This document shows, piece by piece, positions 1 to 5,149 of a stretch of DNA of 5,149 nt. The DNA is from Porticoccaceae bacterium (GTDB lineage: Bacteria > Pseudomonadota > Gammaproteobacteria > Pseudomonadales > Porticoccaceae): the NCBI GenBank assembly GCA_002701765.1, contig NZXB01000083.1, forward strand, positions 14,977-20,125. The letters run 5' to 3'. The notes beneath the pieces were generated by a model. That model was not told the DNA's origin, made no database searches, and saw only the letters and a list, made by a program, of their open reading frames with translations. Both the position numbers and the translations under genes were made by a program. Each line of letters starts with the position of its first letter. Within the stretch, counting starts at the first letter, position 1.

Positions 1-852
1 GTGCATTGTTTTTTTGACGAGGCAACAAATGCTGCTTGTTATATCGTTAAAGATCCTGCATCACTATCATGTGCCATTATAGATTCCATTTGGGATTTCG
101 ATTTGGCTTCAGGGACGATGCATACAGCCCACGCGGATCGATTGATAGATGAGATTATTTCCAAAAATTTGAAGCTTGAATGGGTAATAGAAACTCATGT
201 CCATGCAGACCATTTGTCTGCCGCGCCATACTTGTCCAAGCGTTTCGGAGCAAAAATTGGTATAGGTTCAAACATCAATGCGGTTCAAAGAGTTTTCGGT
301 AAAGTATTCAATGCAGGAACTCAATTTGAAATGGATGGAAGCCAATTTGATCGACTATTTATGGACGGTGATAATTTCACTATTGGAGGTTTGAGAGTTG
401 ATGTTATGCATACTCCGGGACATACGCCTGCCTGCGTGACTTATATCATTGGTAATTCAGCCTTTATCGGTGACACATTATTTATGCCCGATTTTGGCAC
501 TGCTCGTGCCGATTTTCCCGGAGGTTCTGCGACAGAACTTTACCATTCCATTCATAAGATCCTTGCGCTTCCCGATTCGACGCGATTATTTCTTTGCCAC
601 GACTATAAAGCACCTGGTCGAGATTCTTATTGTTGGGAGACGACTGTGGCCGAGCAGAAAGAACTCAATATTCACGTGGGCCGAGGTACAACTGAAACAG
701 AGTTTGTCTCAATGAGAACCACTAGAGATGAGGCTTTATCAATGCCTAAGCTGCTAATACCGTCGATCCAAGTCAACATGCGAGCCGGAGAACTGCCGCC
801 TGCGGAAAACGATGGGAACGTCTATCTTAAAATCCCGATCAACAAACTTTAA
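1..852 (+). CDS. pdo: Persulfide dioxygenase (ETHE1/Blh-like MBL-fold), 5' end probably cut
   Basis: This is a metallo-beta-lactamase-fold protein of the persulfide dioxygenase group, which oxidises glutathione persulfide (or a similar low-molecular-weight persulfide) with O2 to sulfite and free thiol in the cytoplasm. The metal motif THVHADH is at residues 65-71, followed by PGHTPA (139-144) with His141, GDTLF (157-161) with Asp158, and LCHDY (198-202) with His200. His66, His141 and Asp158 match the mononuclear iron ligands known in ETHE1. The conserved stretches FNAGTQFE (103-110) and CHDYKAPGR (199-207) are typical of the family. No signal peptide, rhodanese or DUF442 domain is visible, so this is the simple single-domain form, unlike CstB or Blh fusions. 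The reading frame is open from base 1, and the first residues already align with the family's FFDEATN beginning. The GTG at position 1 is therefore probably an internal Val codon, with the real start a few codons upstream. It is followed after 19 bases by sulfide:quinone oxidoreductase, which supplies its persulfide substrate. Confidence in the family is high; the exact thiol substrate is inferred. Confidence 0.9.
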   Translation: MHCFFDEATNAACYIVKDPASLSCAIIDSIWDFDLASGTMHTAHADRLIDEIISKNLKLEWVIETHVHADHLSAAPYLSKRFGAKIGIGSNINAVQRVFGKVFNAGTQFEMDGSQFDRLFMDGDNFTIGGLRVDVMHTPGHTPACVTYIIGNSAFIGDTLFMPDFGTARADFPGGSATELYHSIHKILALPDSTRLFLCHDYKAPGRDSYCWETTVAEQKELNIHVGRGTTETEFVSMRTTRDEALSMPKLLIPSIQVNMRAGELPPAENDGNVYLKIPINKL

Positions 853-861
853 AAACTTTTT

Positions 862-867
862 GGAGAG
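862..867 (+). promoter_or_regulatory. Shine-Dalgarno site of the sulfide:quinone oxidoreductase gene
   Basis: GGAGAG lies just upstream of the ATG at 872, with about 6 bases between the GGAG core and the start. It decides the start. The frame is open further upstream to an ATG at 812, but that would overlap the dioxygenase gene, has no comparable site, and would add about 20 non-family residues before the FAD-binding strand. Confidence 0.75.
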
Positions 868-871
868 AACA

Positions 872-2095
872 ATGTCCATTTCATATCAACTTTTAATTGT
901 TGGGGGTGGAGCTGCGGGGCTGGCGACAGCATCGAGTTTGAAAAAGCGTAATCCATCTTTGGACATCGGAATTATCGAGCCTGATAACAGGCACTACTAT
1001 CAACCAGGTTGGACCATGGTAGGAGCCGGAGTGTTTGATAAACAGGAAACATGCAGAGATATCAGTGATGTTTGGCCAAAAGGGGTTAGTCGGGTCAAGG
1101 GCGCAGTCGAGAGTTTTGAGCCAGAGAATAACCACGTTATTTTGGATGATGGAAAACGAATTGGTTATGAGATTTTAATTGTAGCTGCAGGTTTAAAACT
1201 TGATTGGGATGCTGTCGAGGGCTTGACCGATTCGTTGGGTAAAGATGGAGTTACGTCGAACTACCGTTATGATCTTGCGCCTTATACTTGGAAACTCGTG
1301 AGGGAGATGGAGGGCAAGGAAGCTATTTTTACTCAACCTCCGATGCCTATTAAATGCGCAGGAGCTCCGCAAAAGGCTATGTATCTGTCGTGCCACCACT
1401 GGCAACGGCGTGGCCAACTATCTGATATGAAAGTTTCTTTTTGTAATGCAGGCCCGGTTTTATTTGGCTGTGCTACTTACGTTCCTCCGCTTATGGAATA
1501 TGTCAAGCGGTACCGGATTAATCTTGATTTCAATTCTAACCTTATAAAGATTGACGGTTCCGCCAAGACAGCCTGGTTTCGTGTGAGTGAGGAGGGCGCT
1601 GAGACGAAGGTGGTAGAGCGGCGCTTTGATATGATACATGTCTGTCCACCTCAAAGCGCCCCTGATTTTGTCTCAGATAGTTCAATATCTAATCAAGCTG
1701 GTTGGGTGGATGTAGATCATGAAACGTTGCAGCATAATAAGTACGAAAATATTTTTGGCTTGGGGGACGTTACGGCTACTCCAAATGCAAAGACGGCGGC
1801 GGCGGCGAGAAAACAGGCTCCAATTGTTGCCGAAAACGTGATTTCATTTTTGTCAGGTGGCGAACTAAAACCTTTGTATGATGGTTATGGCTCATGTCCG
1901 CTCACAGTCGAGAATGGAAAAATTATTTTGGCCGAATTTGGATATGGCGGACAAGTCATGCCCACTTTCCCATGGGATTCAACTAAGGCTCGACGCTCTG
2001 CATGGTTTCTTAAAAAATCGGTGTTGCCTGCAGTCTATTGGAGGGCGATGCTGAAAGGAAGAGAATGGTTGACTGCTACTACTAAGACTGGGTAG
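872..2095 (+). CDS. sqr: Sulfide:quinone oxidoreductase, type II (SQR)
   Basis: This flavoprotein of 407 residues belongs to the disulfide oxidoreductase superfamily. It oxidises sulfide, passes electrons to the membrane quinone pool and hands sulfane sulfur to an acceptor such as glutathione. The FAD dinucleotide-binding motif VGGGAAG is at residues 10-16, with the ribose-binding Glu36 in IIEP. A second nucleotide-fold segment (ILIVAAGLKL, 101-110) and the closing flavin motif FGLGDV (295-300) follow. The redox cysteines are Cys162 in PIKCAGAPQK and Cys342 in GYGSCPL. These contexts match the two catalytic cysteines of human SQOR (Cys201 and Cys379) and mark the type II class. The C-terminal 30 residues are basic and aromatic (around residues 375-400), as expected for the monotopic membrane-anchoring helices of SQRs. 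The product faces the cytoplasm and has no signal peptide. It lies 19 bases after the persulfide dioxygenase with a good ribosome-binding site, so the two form an operon. Four consecutive identical GCG alanine codons (residues 309-312) give a short GC-rich run in the conserved KTAAAA segment. Confidence 0.93.
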   Translation: MSISYQLLIVGGGAAGLATASSLKKRNPSLDIGIIEPDNRHYYQPGWTMVGAGVFDKQETCRDISDVWPKGVSRVKGAVESFEPENNHVILDDGKRIGYEILIVAAGLKLDWDAVEGLTDSLGKDGVTSNYRYDLAPYTWKLVREMEGKEAIFTQPPMPIKCAGAPQKAMYLSCHHWQRRGQLSDMKVSFCNAGPVLFGCATYVPPLMEYVKRYRINLDFNSNLIKIDGSAKTAWFRVSEEGAETKVVERRFDMIHVCPPQSAPDFVSDSSISNQAGWVDVDHETLQHNKYENIFGLGDVTATPNAKTAAAARKQAPIVAENVISFLSGGELKPLYDGYGSCPLTVENGKIILAEFGYGGQVMPTFPWDSTKARRSAWFLKKSVLPAVYWRAMLKGREWLTATTKTG

Positions 2096-2113
2096 CCATA
2101 CAGCCTTAGTTTA
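2081..2113 (+). terminator. Imperfect hairpin at the end of sqr, possible terminator
   Basis: ACTAAGACTG (2081-2090) and CAGCCTTAGT (2101-2110) are complementary at 9 of 10 positions. The stem carries one A/C mismatch, and the loop contains the sqr stop codon. TTTA follows. The stem is long enough for an intrinsic terminator, but the T tract is short, so activity is uncertain. It sits at the convergence point of the two transcription units. The rest of the gap to 2175 shows only a small GAAG/CTTC hairpin near 2117-2127. Read on the - strand that hairpin is followed by TTTAT, and it could weakly terminate the opposite operon. Confidence 0.35.
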
Positions 2114-2175
2114 TAAAGAAGCCTCTTCGTGGCTGGCACGGAACTGCTGCTTGTTGTTAGTATGCTTTCCTCGAT

Positions 2176-3285
2176 TTATGTCAGATATTGAAAATCTACA
2201 TAAAGGCTGATTACCACAAAGCTGCTCACAGCCACTGCGGTTGCAGCCAAAAAACCCACCAAAAATGGCTTGTAGCCAACTGCGTTAAGTTCCGAAAGAT
2301 CGGTGGATAGACCGAGAGAAGCCATGGCAACTCCTAGACAAATGCTTGAACCGGTTTTCACAAGCGATATCACATATTGCCAGTGCGATTCAGAAATCAT
2401 GAGAAACCCTCTGGCTACTAATTCATCGCCGGCTGTTCGGCAAGTGACCAAAAAAATGAAACCGAGCACGAAAAAAGGAAATATTTCTCTCAGAGAGTAA
2501 TTCTTTCCTTGGTTATCTTTCATGTAAGCAAATGCAAAGATTGGTATAAGCAGGAGCAAAAAGCTATTTCGCACCAATTTGGTGATAGTAGCCACCTCAA
2601 GAGTGGTTGAACTGGCAAATTGCTGCTCGTAAATTAGTCCGGACGCCGCTACCTGAGCAGTGTCATGTATAGCTGTACCCAAAAAAAGGCCAATAGCTTT
2701 TTGGTTGCCGTCAAAGAGTGTCTCGGCAAGGTAGGGGTAGCAAAACATCCCGATGAGTCCGAATAGAACGATATTGGCTACGGCATAGGTGATTTCTCCT
2801 TTCTTGGCGTTGATGACAGGTGCGAGCGCAATGATTGCGCTCGCACCACAAATGGAGGTGCCTATCGCTATCAAGTAGGTCATTTCGGAGGAAATTTTTA
2901 GTCGTTGGCTGGTAAGTTTGATAACAGATATCACAGTGAGTATACAAATGATTACAAGTGGTATAGAGAGCGCCCCATATGCCAATACATCGCCCAAGCT
3001 GATACGTATTCCTAAAAAAATGATACCTAGTCGTAGGATGTTTTTTTGCGCGAAACTAATACCGGGTTCAAAATGAGCATGAGGTTTGAGGATATTCTTT
3101 GCGAGAATGCCAGTCAGAACGGCAAATATCACGGTTGGGATAGGACTGTTTTGATTGCCCGATAAAATTGTACTAATTAAATTGCTTGTGAAGTATGCGG
3201 CTGTGAAAATCGCGACACAGAGAATTAGACCAGTGATGTTTTTTTTTATTTCATTCATAATTGTGGCTTTAAATATTTGCGCCAT
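2176..3285 (-). CDS. yeiH: YeiH-family (PF03601/UPF0324) putative sulfite/sulfate exporter
   Basis: This integral membrane protein of 369 residues is close to the usual size of the YeiH/UPF0324 family, annotated as putative sulfate exporters. About ten to eleven hydrophobic segments can be read, roughly at residues 17-39, 50-66, 84-97, 103-123, 137-157, 166-186, 197-210, 238-254, 267-282, 307-327 and 338-362. Family motifs visible are GTSICGASA (142-150), GTAIHDTAQVAASG (203-216) and TKLVRN (235-240). In enterobacteria yeiH is linked to sulfite through the LysR regulator YeiE. Here the gene is the last of three leftward genes, 40 bases after a cytochrome c that partners a sulfite dehydrogenase, which supports sulfite or sulfate as the substrate. 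Neither possible start, ATG at 3285 or ATG at 3258 (residue 10), has a clear ribosome-binding site. The shorter form begins directly before the first membrane segment, and I consider it equally possible. The coding DNA contains a perfect 13-base inverted repeat at 2819-2847. Substrate and direction are inferred. Confidence 0.88.
   Translation of the reverse strand: MAQIFKATIMNEIKKNITGLILCVAIFTAAYFTSNLISTILSGNQNSPIPTVIFAVLTGILAKNILKPHAHFEPGISFAQKNILRLGIIFLGIRISLGDVLAYGALSIPLVIICILTVISVIKLTSQRLKISSEMTYLIAIGTSICGASAIIALAPVINAKKGEITYAVANIVLFGLIGMFCYPYLAETLFDGNQKAIGLFLGTAIHDTAQVAASGLIYEQQFASSTTLEVATITKLVRNSFLLLLIPIFAFAYMKDNQGKNYSLREIFPFFVLGFIFLVTCRTAGDELVARGFLMISESHWQYVISLVKTGSSICLGVAMASLGLSTDLSELNAVGYKPFLVGFLAATAVAVSSFVVISLYVDFQYLT
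2819..2847. repeat. Perfect 13-bp inverted repeat with 3-base loop inside yeiH
   Basis: The left arm GGTGCGAGCGCAA (2819-2831) and right arm TTGCGCTCGCACC (2835-2847) are exact reverse complements around TGA. The stem is GC-rich in an otherwise A+T-rich gene and would form a very stable hairpin in the mRNA or a cruciform in DNA. On the - strand it encodes the residues GASAIIALAP (about 147-156) of the transporter. No T tract follows on either strand, so it is not a standard terminator. Its role, if any, is unknown. Confidence 0.9.
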
Positions 3286-3290
3286 AGAGT

Positions 3291-3316
3291 AAAAAATTCA
3301 AGTTATAGCAACCTTG
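3291..3316 (-). terminator. Weak terminator- or attenuator-like hairpin before yeiH
   Basis: On the - strand, CAAG-G-TT (from 3316) can pair with AACTTG (ending at 3299) around the loop GCTAT, with one bulged G. AATTTTTT (3298-3291) follows. The stem is only about six pairs and A/U-rich, so full termination is unlikely. Its position between the cytochrome gene and yeiH would suit partial read-through, lowering expression of the transporter relative to the enzyme. Confidence 0.3.
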
Positions 3317-3325
3317 TTCACCACG

Positions 3326-3652
3326 CTATGGAGGCAGCAGATCGGAAGAAAGCCGCTTACGCCTACCGACTGTTTGAGGGCCATAGTTCGCAGACAAATA
3401 ATCTAATATCGTCGCTTCGACTTGACCTAGAGGCCATAATCCTTGAGATTCTTGCATCCATCGAATTGTCGAAAGCCATCCGAGGCGATCTGCTTTATTC
3501 TGAATAATCAGTCGGGCTGAATGGCATGCAGTGCAATGGGTTCGAACCAACTCCATGCCTGGCCGCTTGATCAAACCAGTTGCAGGGTCGTTATCCGATG
3601 CGATTGACAGGGATGAATTAAAAACAATGATTAATGGCAATAGCAATTTCAT
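3326..3652 (-). CDS. sorU: Periplasmic monohaem cytochrome c, sulfite dehydrogenase electron acceptor (SorU/SorB-like)
   Basis: This small secreted c-type cytochrome of 108 residues accepts electrons from the adjacent sulfite dehydrogenase and passes them to the respiratory chain in the periplasm. Residues 1-18 form a Sec signal peptide (short basic start, hydrophobic LLLPLIIVF core, likely cleavage in SIAS/DND). The single haem-binding motif CTACH is at residues 40-44. Met66 in the segment TIRWMQESQGLWPL is the likely sixth haem ligand. That W-M-Q-x-x-x-G-L-W-type segment resembles the cytochrome subunits of SorAB and SorTU sulfite dehydrogenases. Only one haem motif is present, so this is not the dihaem SoxD. 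The ATG overlaps the stop codon of the upstream catalytic-subunit gene by four bases (ATGA, 3649-3652). No good Shine-Dalgarno site is visible, so translation is probably coupled to the upstream gene. The tail after residue 95 is basic (GRRKR). Family is secure; the exact symbol is less so. Confidence 0.85.
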   Translation of the reverse strand: MKLLLPLIIVFNSSLSIASDNDPATGLIKRPGMELVRTHCTACHSARLIIQNKADRLGWLSTIRWMQESQGLWPLGQVEATILDYLSANYGPQTVGRRKRLSSDLLPP

Positions 3653-4956
3653 ACTACTTTGACGGCAATTCTATGACATGCATTATTCAGATACCCTTTT
3701 GGATTCCAGCCGGGCACCACCATTGGTTGTGCAGTTTTATTTTGATCTGAAGCTCTAGCCCAGACTTCATAATAACCTTTTTTAGGAAACTTAATTTGCC
3801 CAGAAAAATGTTGCCAAGCAAGGCGATTTGATGGTTTTTCGAGATGCATTCTCTTCCAAGTTTGCCCAAAGTCAATCGAGATATCTACCCTTTCCACTGA
3901 AAGATCTCCTGCCCAAGCATGTCCCCTAAATATCATCTTATCCCTCAGGGGTTGCCATACTCCAGAACGAGGAAATGTAATTAGTGATTTTATAGGCATA
4001 GATTCAATGATACACATATCCTGCTCATCTACATCTACACCAGGAGCAACTGAAGTGCACGGAACGCGGTAAGAGTAACCGCCCATTTTTGCACCATCAT
4101 GCACTCTGTTTCTAATGCTAACTCGTTTTAACCATTTTCCTGAAACGGAGGCGGGCCATCCCCCAATAACTAATCTCAGAGGATAGCCATTCATTGCGGG
4201 GAGATCTTGCCCATTAATAGCCCAAGCGATAAGTGTTTCGTCTTCCATTGCCTTGCTTATTGGGACGCCTCGACTGATTGATACTTTGTTTGGCTTAAGG
4301 GATATATGCGAATCAGCACCATAGTATCCGATATAAACAGCATCCTCTTTAACACCCACGGCGCTCAGGACATCCGCCAAACGCACTCCGCTCCATGCTG
4401 GGCACCCGACGGCACCAGTAGTCCATTGGTTTCCTTGAGCTGGAGGATCAAATTCTGAGCGCCCATTGCCACCGCATTCCAAAGTTAGCTGAAACGTATA
4501 ATGTTTAAAATTAGATTTTAGATCTGCAATTGAAAATGTCATTGGCTTTACTGCTGACTCACCATCAACAGTCAACTTCCAATTTTCGGCATCCACCGAT
4601 TTTGGCGGAATACCGTTATTTCGGACAAAGAGTTTGTCAGCAGGCGTGACTCGATCATCTAAAAGGTGCGCGGGTGTTTCAGCATTGATTGGGCGATCAT
4701 TCAGCACAACTAATTGGGGATGCTTGCCTTCAATCCTGAAAGGCTCCGTTTCGTCCGCCAGTGCGGCTGGGATCACGCCGCTGGGCATGTATTGGCTGAA
4801 CACTATTTCTGCACCGAGGATAGCAGACATGCGAGATAATCCTGACAAAAATCCTCTTCGTGATATAGGGCTGCTGCTTCGATTGAATACCCATTGGTCT
4901 GCCTTTATGGGATCGTGTTTGTAAAGTTTCCTTAGGCCTGCATGGATTTTTTTCAT
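3649..4956 (-). CDS. sorT: Tat-exported molybdenum sulfite dehydrogenase catalytic subunit (SorT/SorA/SoxC family)
   Basis: This periplasmic sulfite oxidase-family enzyme of 435 residues oxidises sulfite to sulfate at a molybdopterin (Moco) centre and donates electrons to a cytochrome c. The Tat signal SRRGFLSG is at residues 32-39, after an unusually long N-terminal region, with likely cleavage after Ala67 (AALA/DE). The Moco domain (about 100-280, PF00174) has FVRNNG (110-115) with Arg112, the molybdenum ligand Cys161 in LECGGNGR, and GGWPASVSGKWLKR (265-278). The dimerisation domain (about 290-435, PF03404) ends in the family signature PGWNPKGYLNNACHR. The partner is a monohaem cytochrome overlapping by ATGA, which favours a SorT/SorU- or SorA/SorB-type enzyme over SoxCD, whose SoxD is dihaem; no soxXYZAB genes are present. 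The ATG at 4956 is preceded by AGAGG with a rather long spacing of 11 bases. A three-codon ORF (ATG ATT GGA TGA) lies in between and ends overlapping this start. Asn114 replaces the active-site His of vertebrate sulfite oxidase. Confidence 0.9.
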   Translation of the reverse strand: MKKIHAGLRKLYKHDPIKADQWVFNRSSSPISRRGFLSGLSRMSAILGAEIVFSQYMPSGVIPAALADETEPFRIEGKHPQLVVLNDRPINAETPAHLLDDRVTPADKLFVRNNGIPPKSVDAENWKLTVDGESAVKPMTFSIADLKSNFKHYTFQLTLECGGNGRSEFDPPAQGNQWTTGAVGCPAWSGVRLADVLSAVGVKEDAVYIGYYGADSHISLKPNKVSISRGVPISKAMEDETLIAWAINGQDLPAMNGYPLRLVIGGWPASVSGKWLKRVSIRNRVHDGAKMGGYSYRVPCTSVAPGVDVDEQDMCIIESMPIKSLITFPRSGVWQPLRDKMIFRGHAWAGDLSVERVDISIDFGQTWKRMHLEKPSNRLAWQHFSGQIKFPKKGYYEVWARASDQNKTAQPMVVPGWNPKGYLNNACHRIAVKVV

Positions 4957-5149
4957 CCAATCATTATCCTCTATTCTTTAGGCAGTTTAACAAACTTTTT
5001 AGTGTCCGCTGCAAGGAAAATAACTTTGAACTAGATTTTCATATATCCAAAACTCTAATACTAAAGAGGGTGGCTGAAACCAACTTTGCTAGATTTGCTA
5101 CGAAGTATGCGAAGTATTCGCGAAGCAATAATGATTGGTTAAATATATG
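4957..5149 (-). promoter_or_regulatory. Non-coding upstream region of the sulfite dehydrogenase operon
   Basis: No convincing coding region is present in these 193 bases, and the region must hold the leader and probably the promoter of the leftward genes. The ribosome-binding candidate AGAGG (4968-4972 on the - strand) is visible. A possible but weak promoter read on the - strand has TTGCAG near 5013-5008 and TAAACT near 4988-4983, a 19-base spacing, so I do not call it as a site. A small palindrome AGTTT-AAC-AAACT lies at 4984-4996. Tandem 9-base repeats at 5101-5129 and an 11-base inverted repeat (4957-4967 with 5128-5138) are possible operator elements. The window ends in ATG, but nothing shows that this starts a gene. 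Confidence 0.4.
5101..5129. repeat. Tandem 9-bp repeats (CGAAGTATN), possible operator
   Basis: CGAAGTATG (5101-5109) is followed directly by CGAAGTATT (5110-5118) and, after two bases, by the degenerate copy CGAAGCAAT (5121-5129). The junction also makes the palindrome TTCGCGAA (5117-5124). Spacings of 9 and 11 bases put the copies on nearly the same face of the helix, as iterated regulator half-sites often are. The repeats lie about 145-175 bases upstream of the sulfite dehydrogenase start. Regulatory function is inferred only from position and repetition. Confidence 0.55.

Noticed and set aside
1794..1807. GCG trinucleotide run in sqr
   Set aside because: It encodes four Ala residues in the conserved KTAAAA segment of the family, so the protein sequence explains it.
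2572..2584. Short palindrome CACCAA-T-TTGGTG inside yeiH
   Set aside because: As RNA only about four pairs could form. It coincides with codons of the conserved TKLVRN motif and is short enough to be chance.
3277..3507. Open frame of 76 codons on the + strand opposite the cytochrome c gene
   Set aside because: It is antisense to the well-supported cytochrome gene, has no recognisable motif or ribosome-binding site, and is explained by codon composition.
4634..4924. Open frame of 96 codons on the + strand opposite the sulfite dehydrogenase N-terminus
   Set aside because: It is a mirror frame of the Tat signal and N-terminal coding region and has no family resemblance.
3326..4956. SoxCD assignment for the sulfite dehydrogenase pair
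   Set aside because: The cytochrome has one CxxCH and 108 residues whereas SoxD is dihaem and larger, and no other sox genes are present. A SorT/SorU or SorA/SorB type fits better.
4984..5000. AGTTT-AAC-AAACT followed by T's as a + strand terminator
   Set aside because: The stem is only five A/T-rich pairs, and no + strand gene lies upstream that would need it.
5147..5149. ATG at the very end as the start of a divergent gene
   Set aside because: There is no Shine-Dalgarno sequence before it and no downstream sequence to judge.

Overview
The window is a compact sulfide-detoxification and sulfur-oxidation locus from a bacterium, most likely a Pseudomonadota member. Supporting signs are a type II sulfide:quinone oxidoreductase beside an ETHE1-like persulfide dioxygenase, a Tat-exported molybdenum sulfite dehydrogenase with its own c-type cytochrome, and Shine-Dalgarno-led, partly overlapping genes. 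The DNA is moderately A+T-rich by eye. I cannot name a genus from sequence alone.

Layout. On the + strand, positions 1-852 encode a metallo-beta-lactamase-fold persulfide dioxygenase whose true start is probably just left of the window. Positions 872-2095 encode sulfide:quinone oxidoreductase, 19 bases downstream and evidently in the same operon. The 80-base gap 2096-2175 separates two convergent transcription units and holds an imperfect hairpin that begins inside the end of the quinone oxidoreductase gene. On the - strand, read right to left, come a Tat-targeted sulfite dehydrogenase catalytic subunit (4956-3649), a monohaem cytochrome c overlapping it by ATGA (3652-3326), and a YeiH-family transporter (3285-2176). 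The right end (4957-5149) is non-coding as far as I can see. It should carry the promoter of the leftward operon, and it contains tandem 9-base repeats and an 11-base inverted repeat.

How the genes fit together (inference from family knowledge). The quinone oxidoreductase takes electrons from sulfide to quinone and passes sulfane sulfur to a small thiol. The dioxygenase converts the resulting glutathione persulfide (or a similar persulfide) to sulfite in the cytoplasm. The sulfite dehydrogenase and its cytochrome sit in the periplasm and oxidise sulfite to sulfate, feeding electrons to cytochrome c. The YeiH-type exporter is the natural link: it could carry cytoplasmic sulfite (or sulfate) out to the periplasm. 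The window thus encodes an apparently complete H2S-to-sulfate route, including the transport step between compartments.

The most unexpected non-coding signal is a perfect 13-base inverted repeat with a 3-base loop inside the YeiH-family gene (2819-2847). It lies over the codons of a glycine/alanine-rich membrane motif. No mobile element, CRISPR array, tRNA or rRNA was seen.
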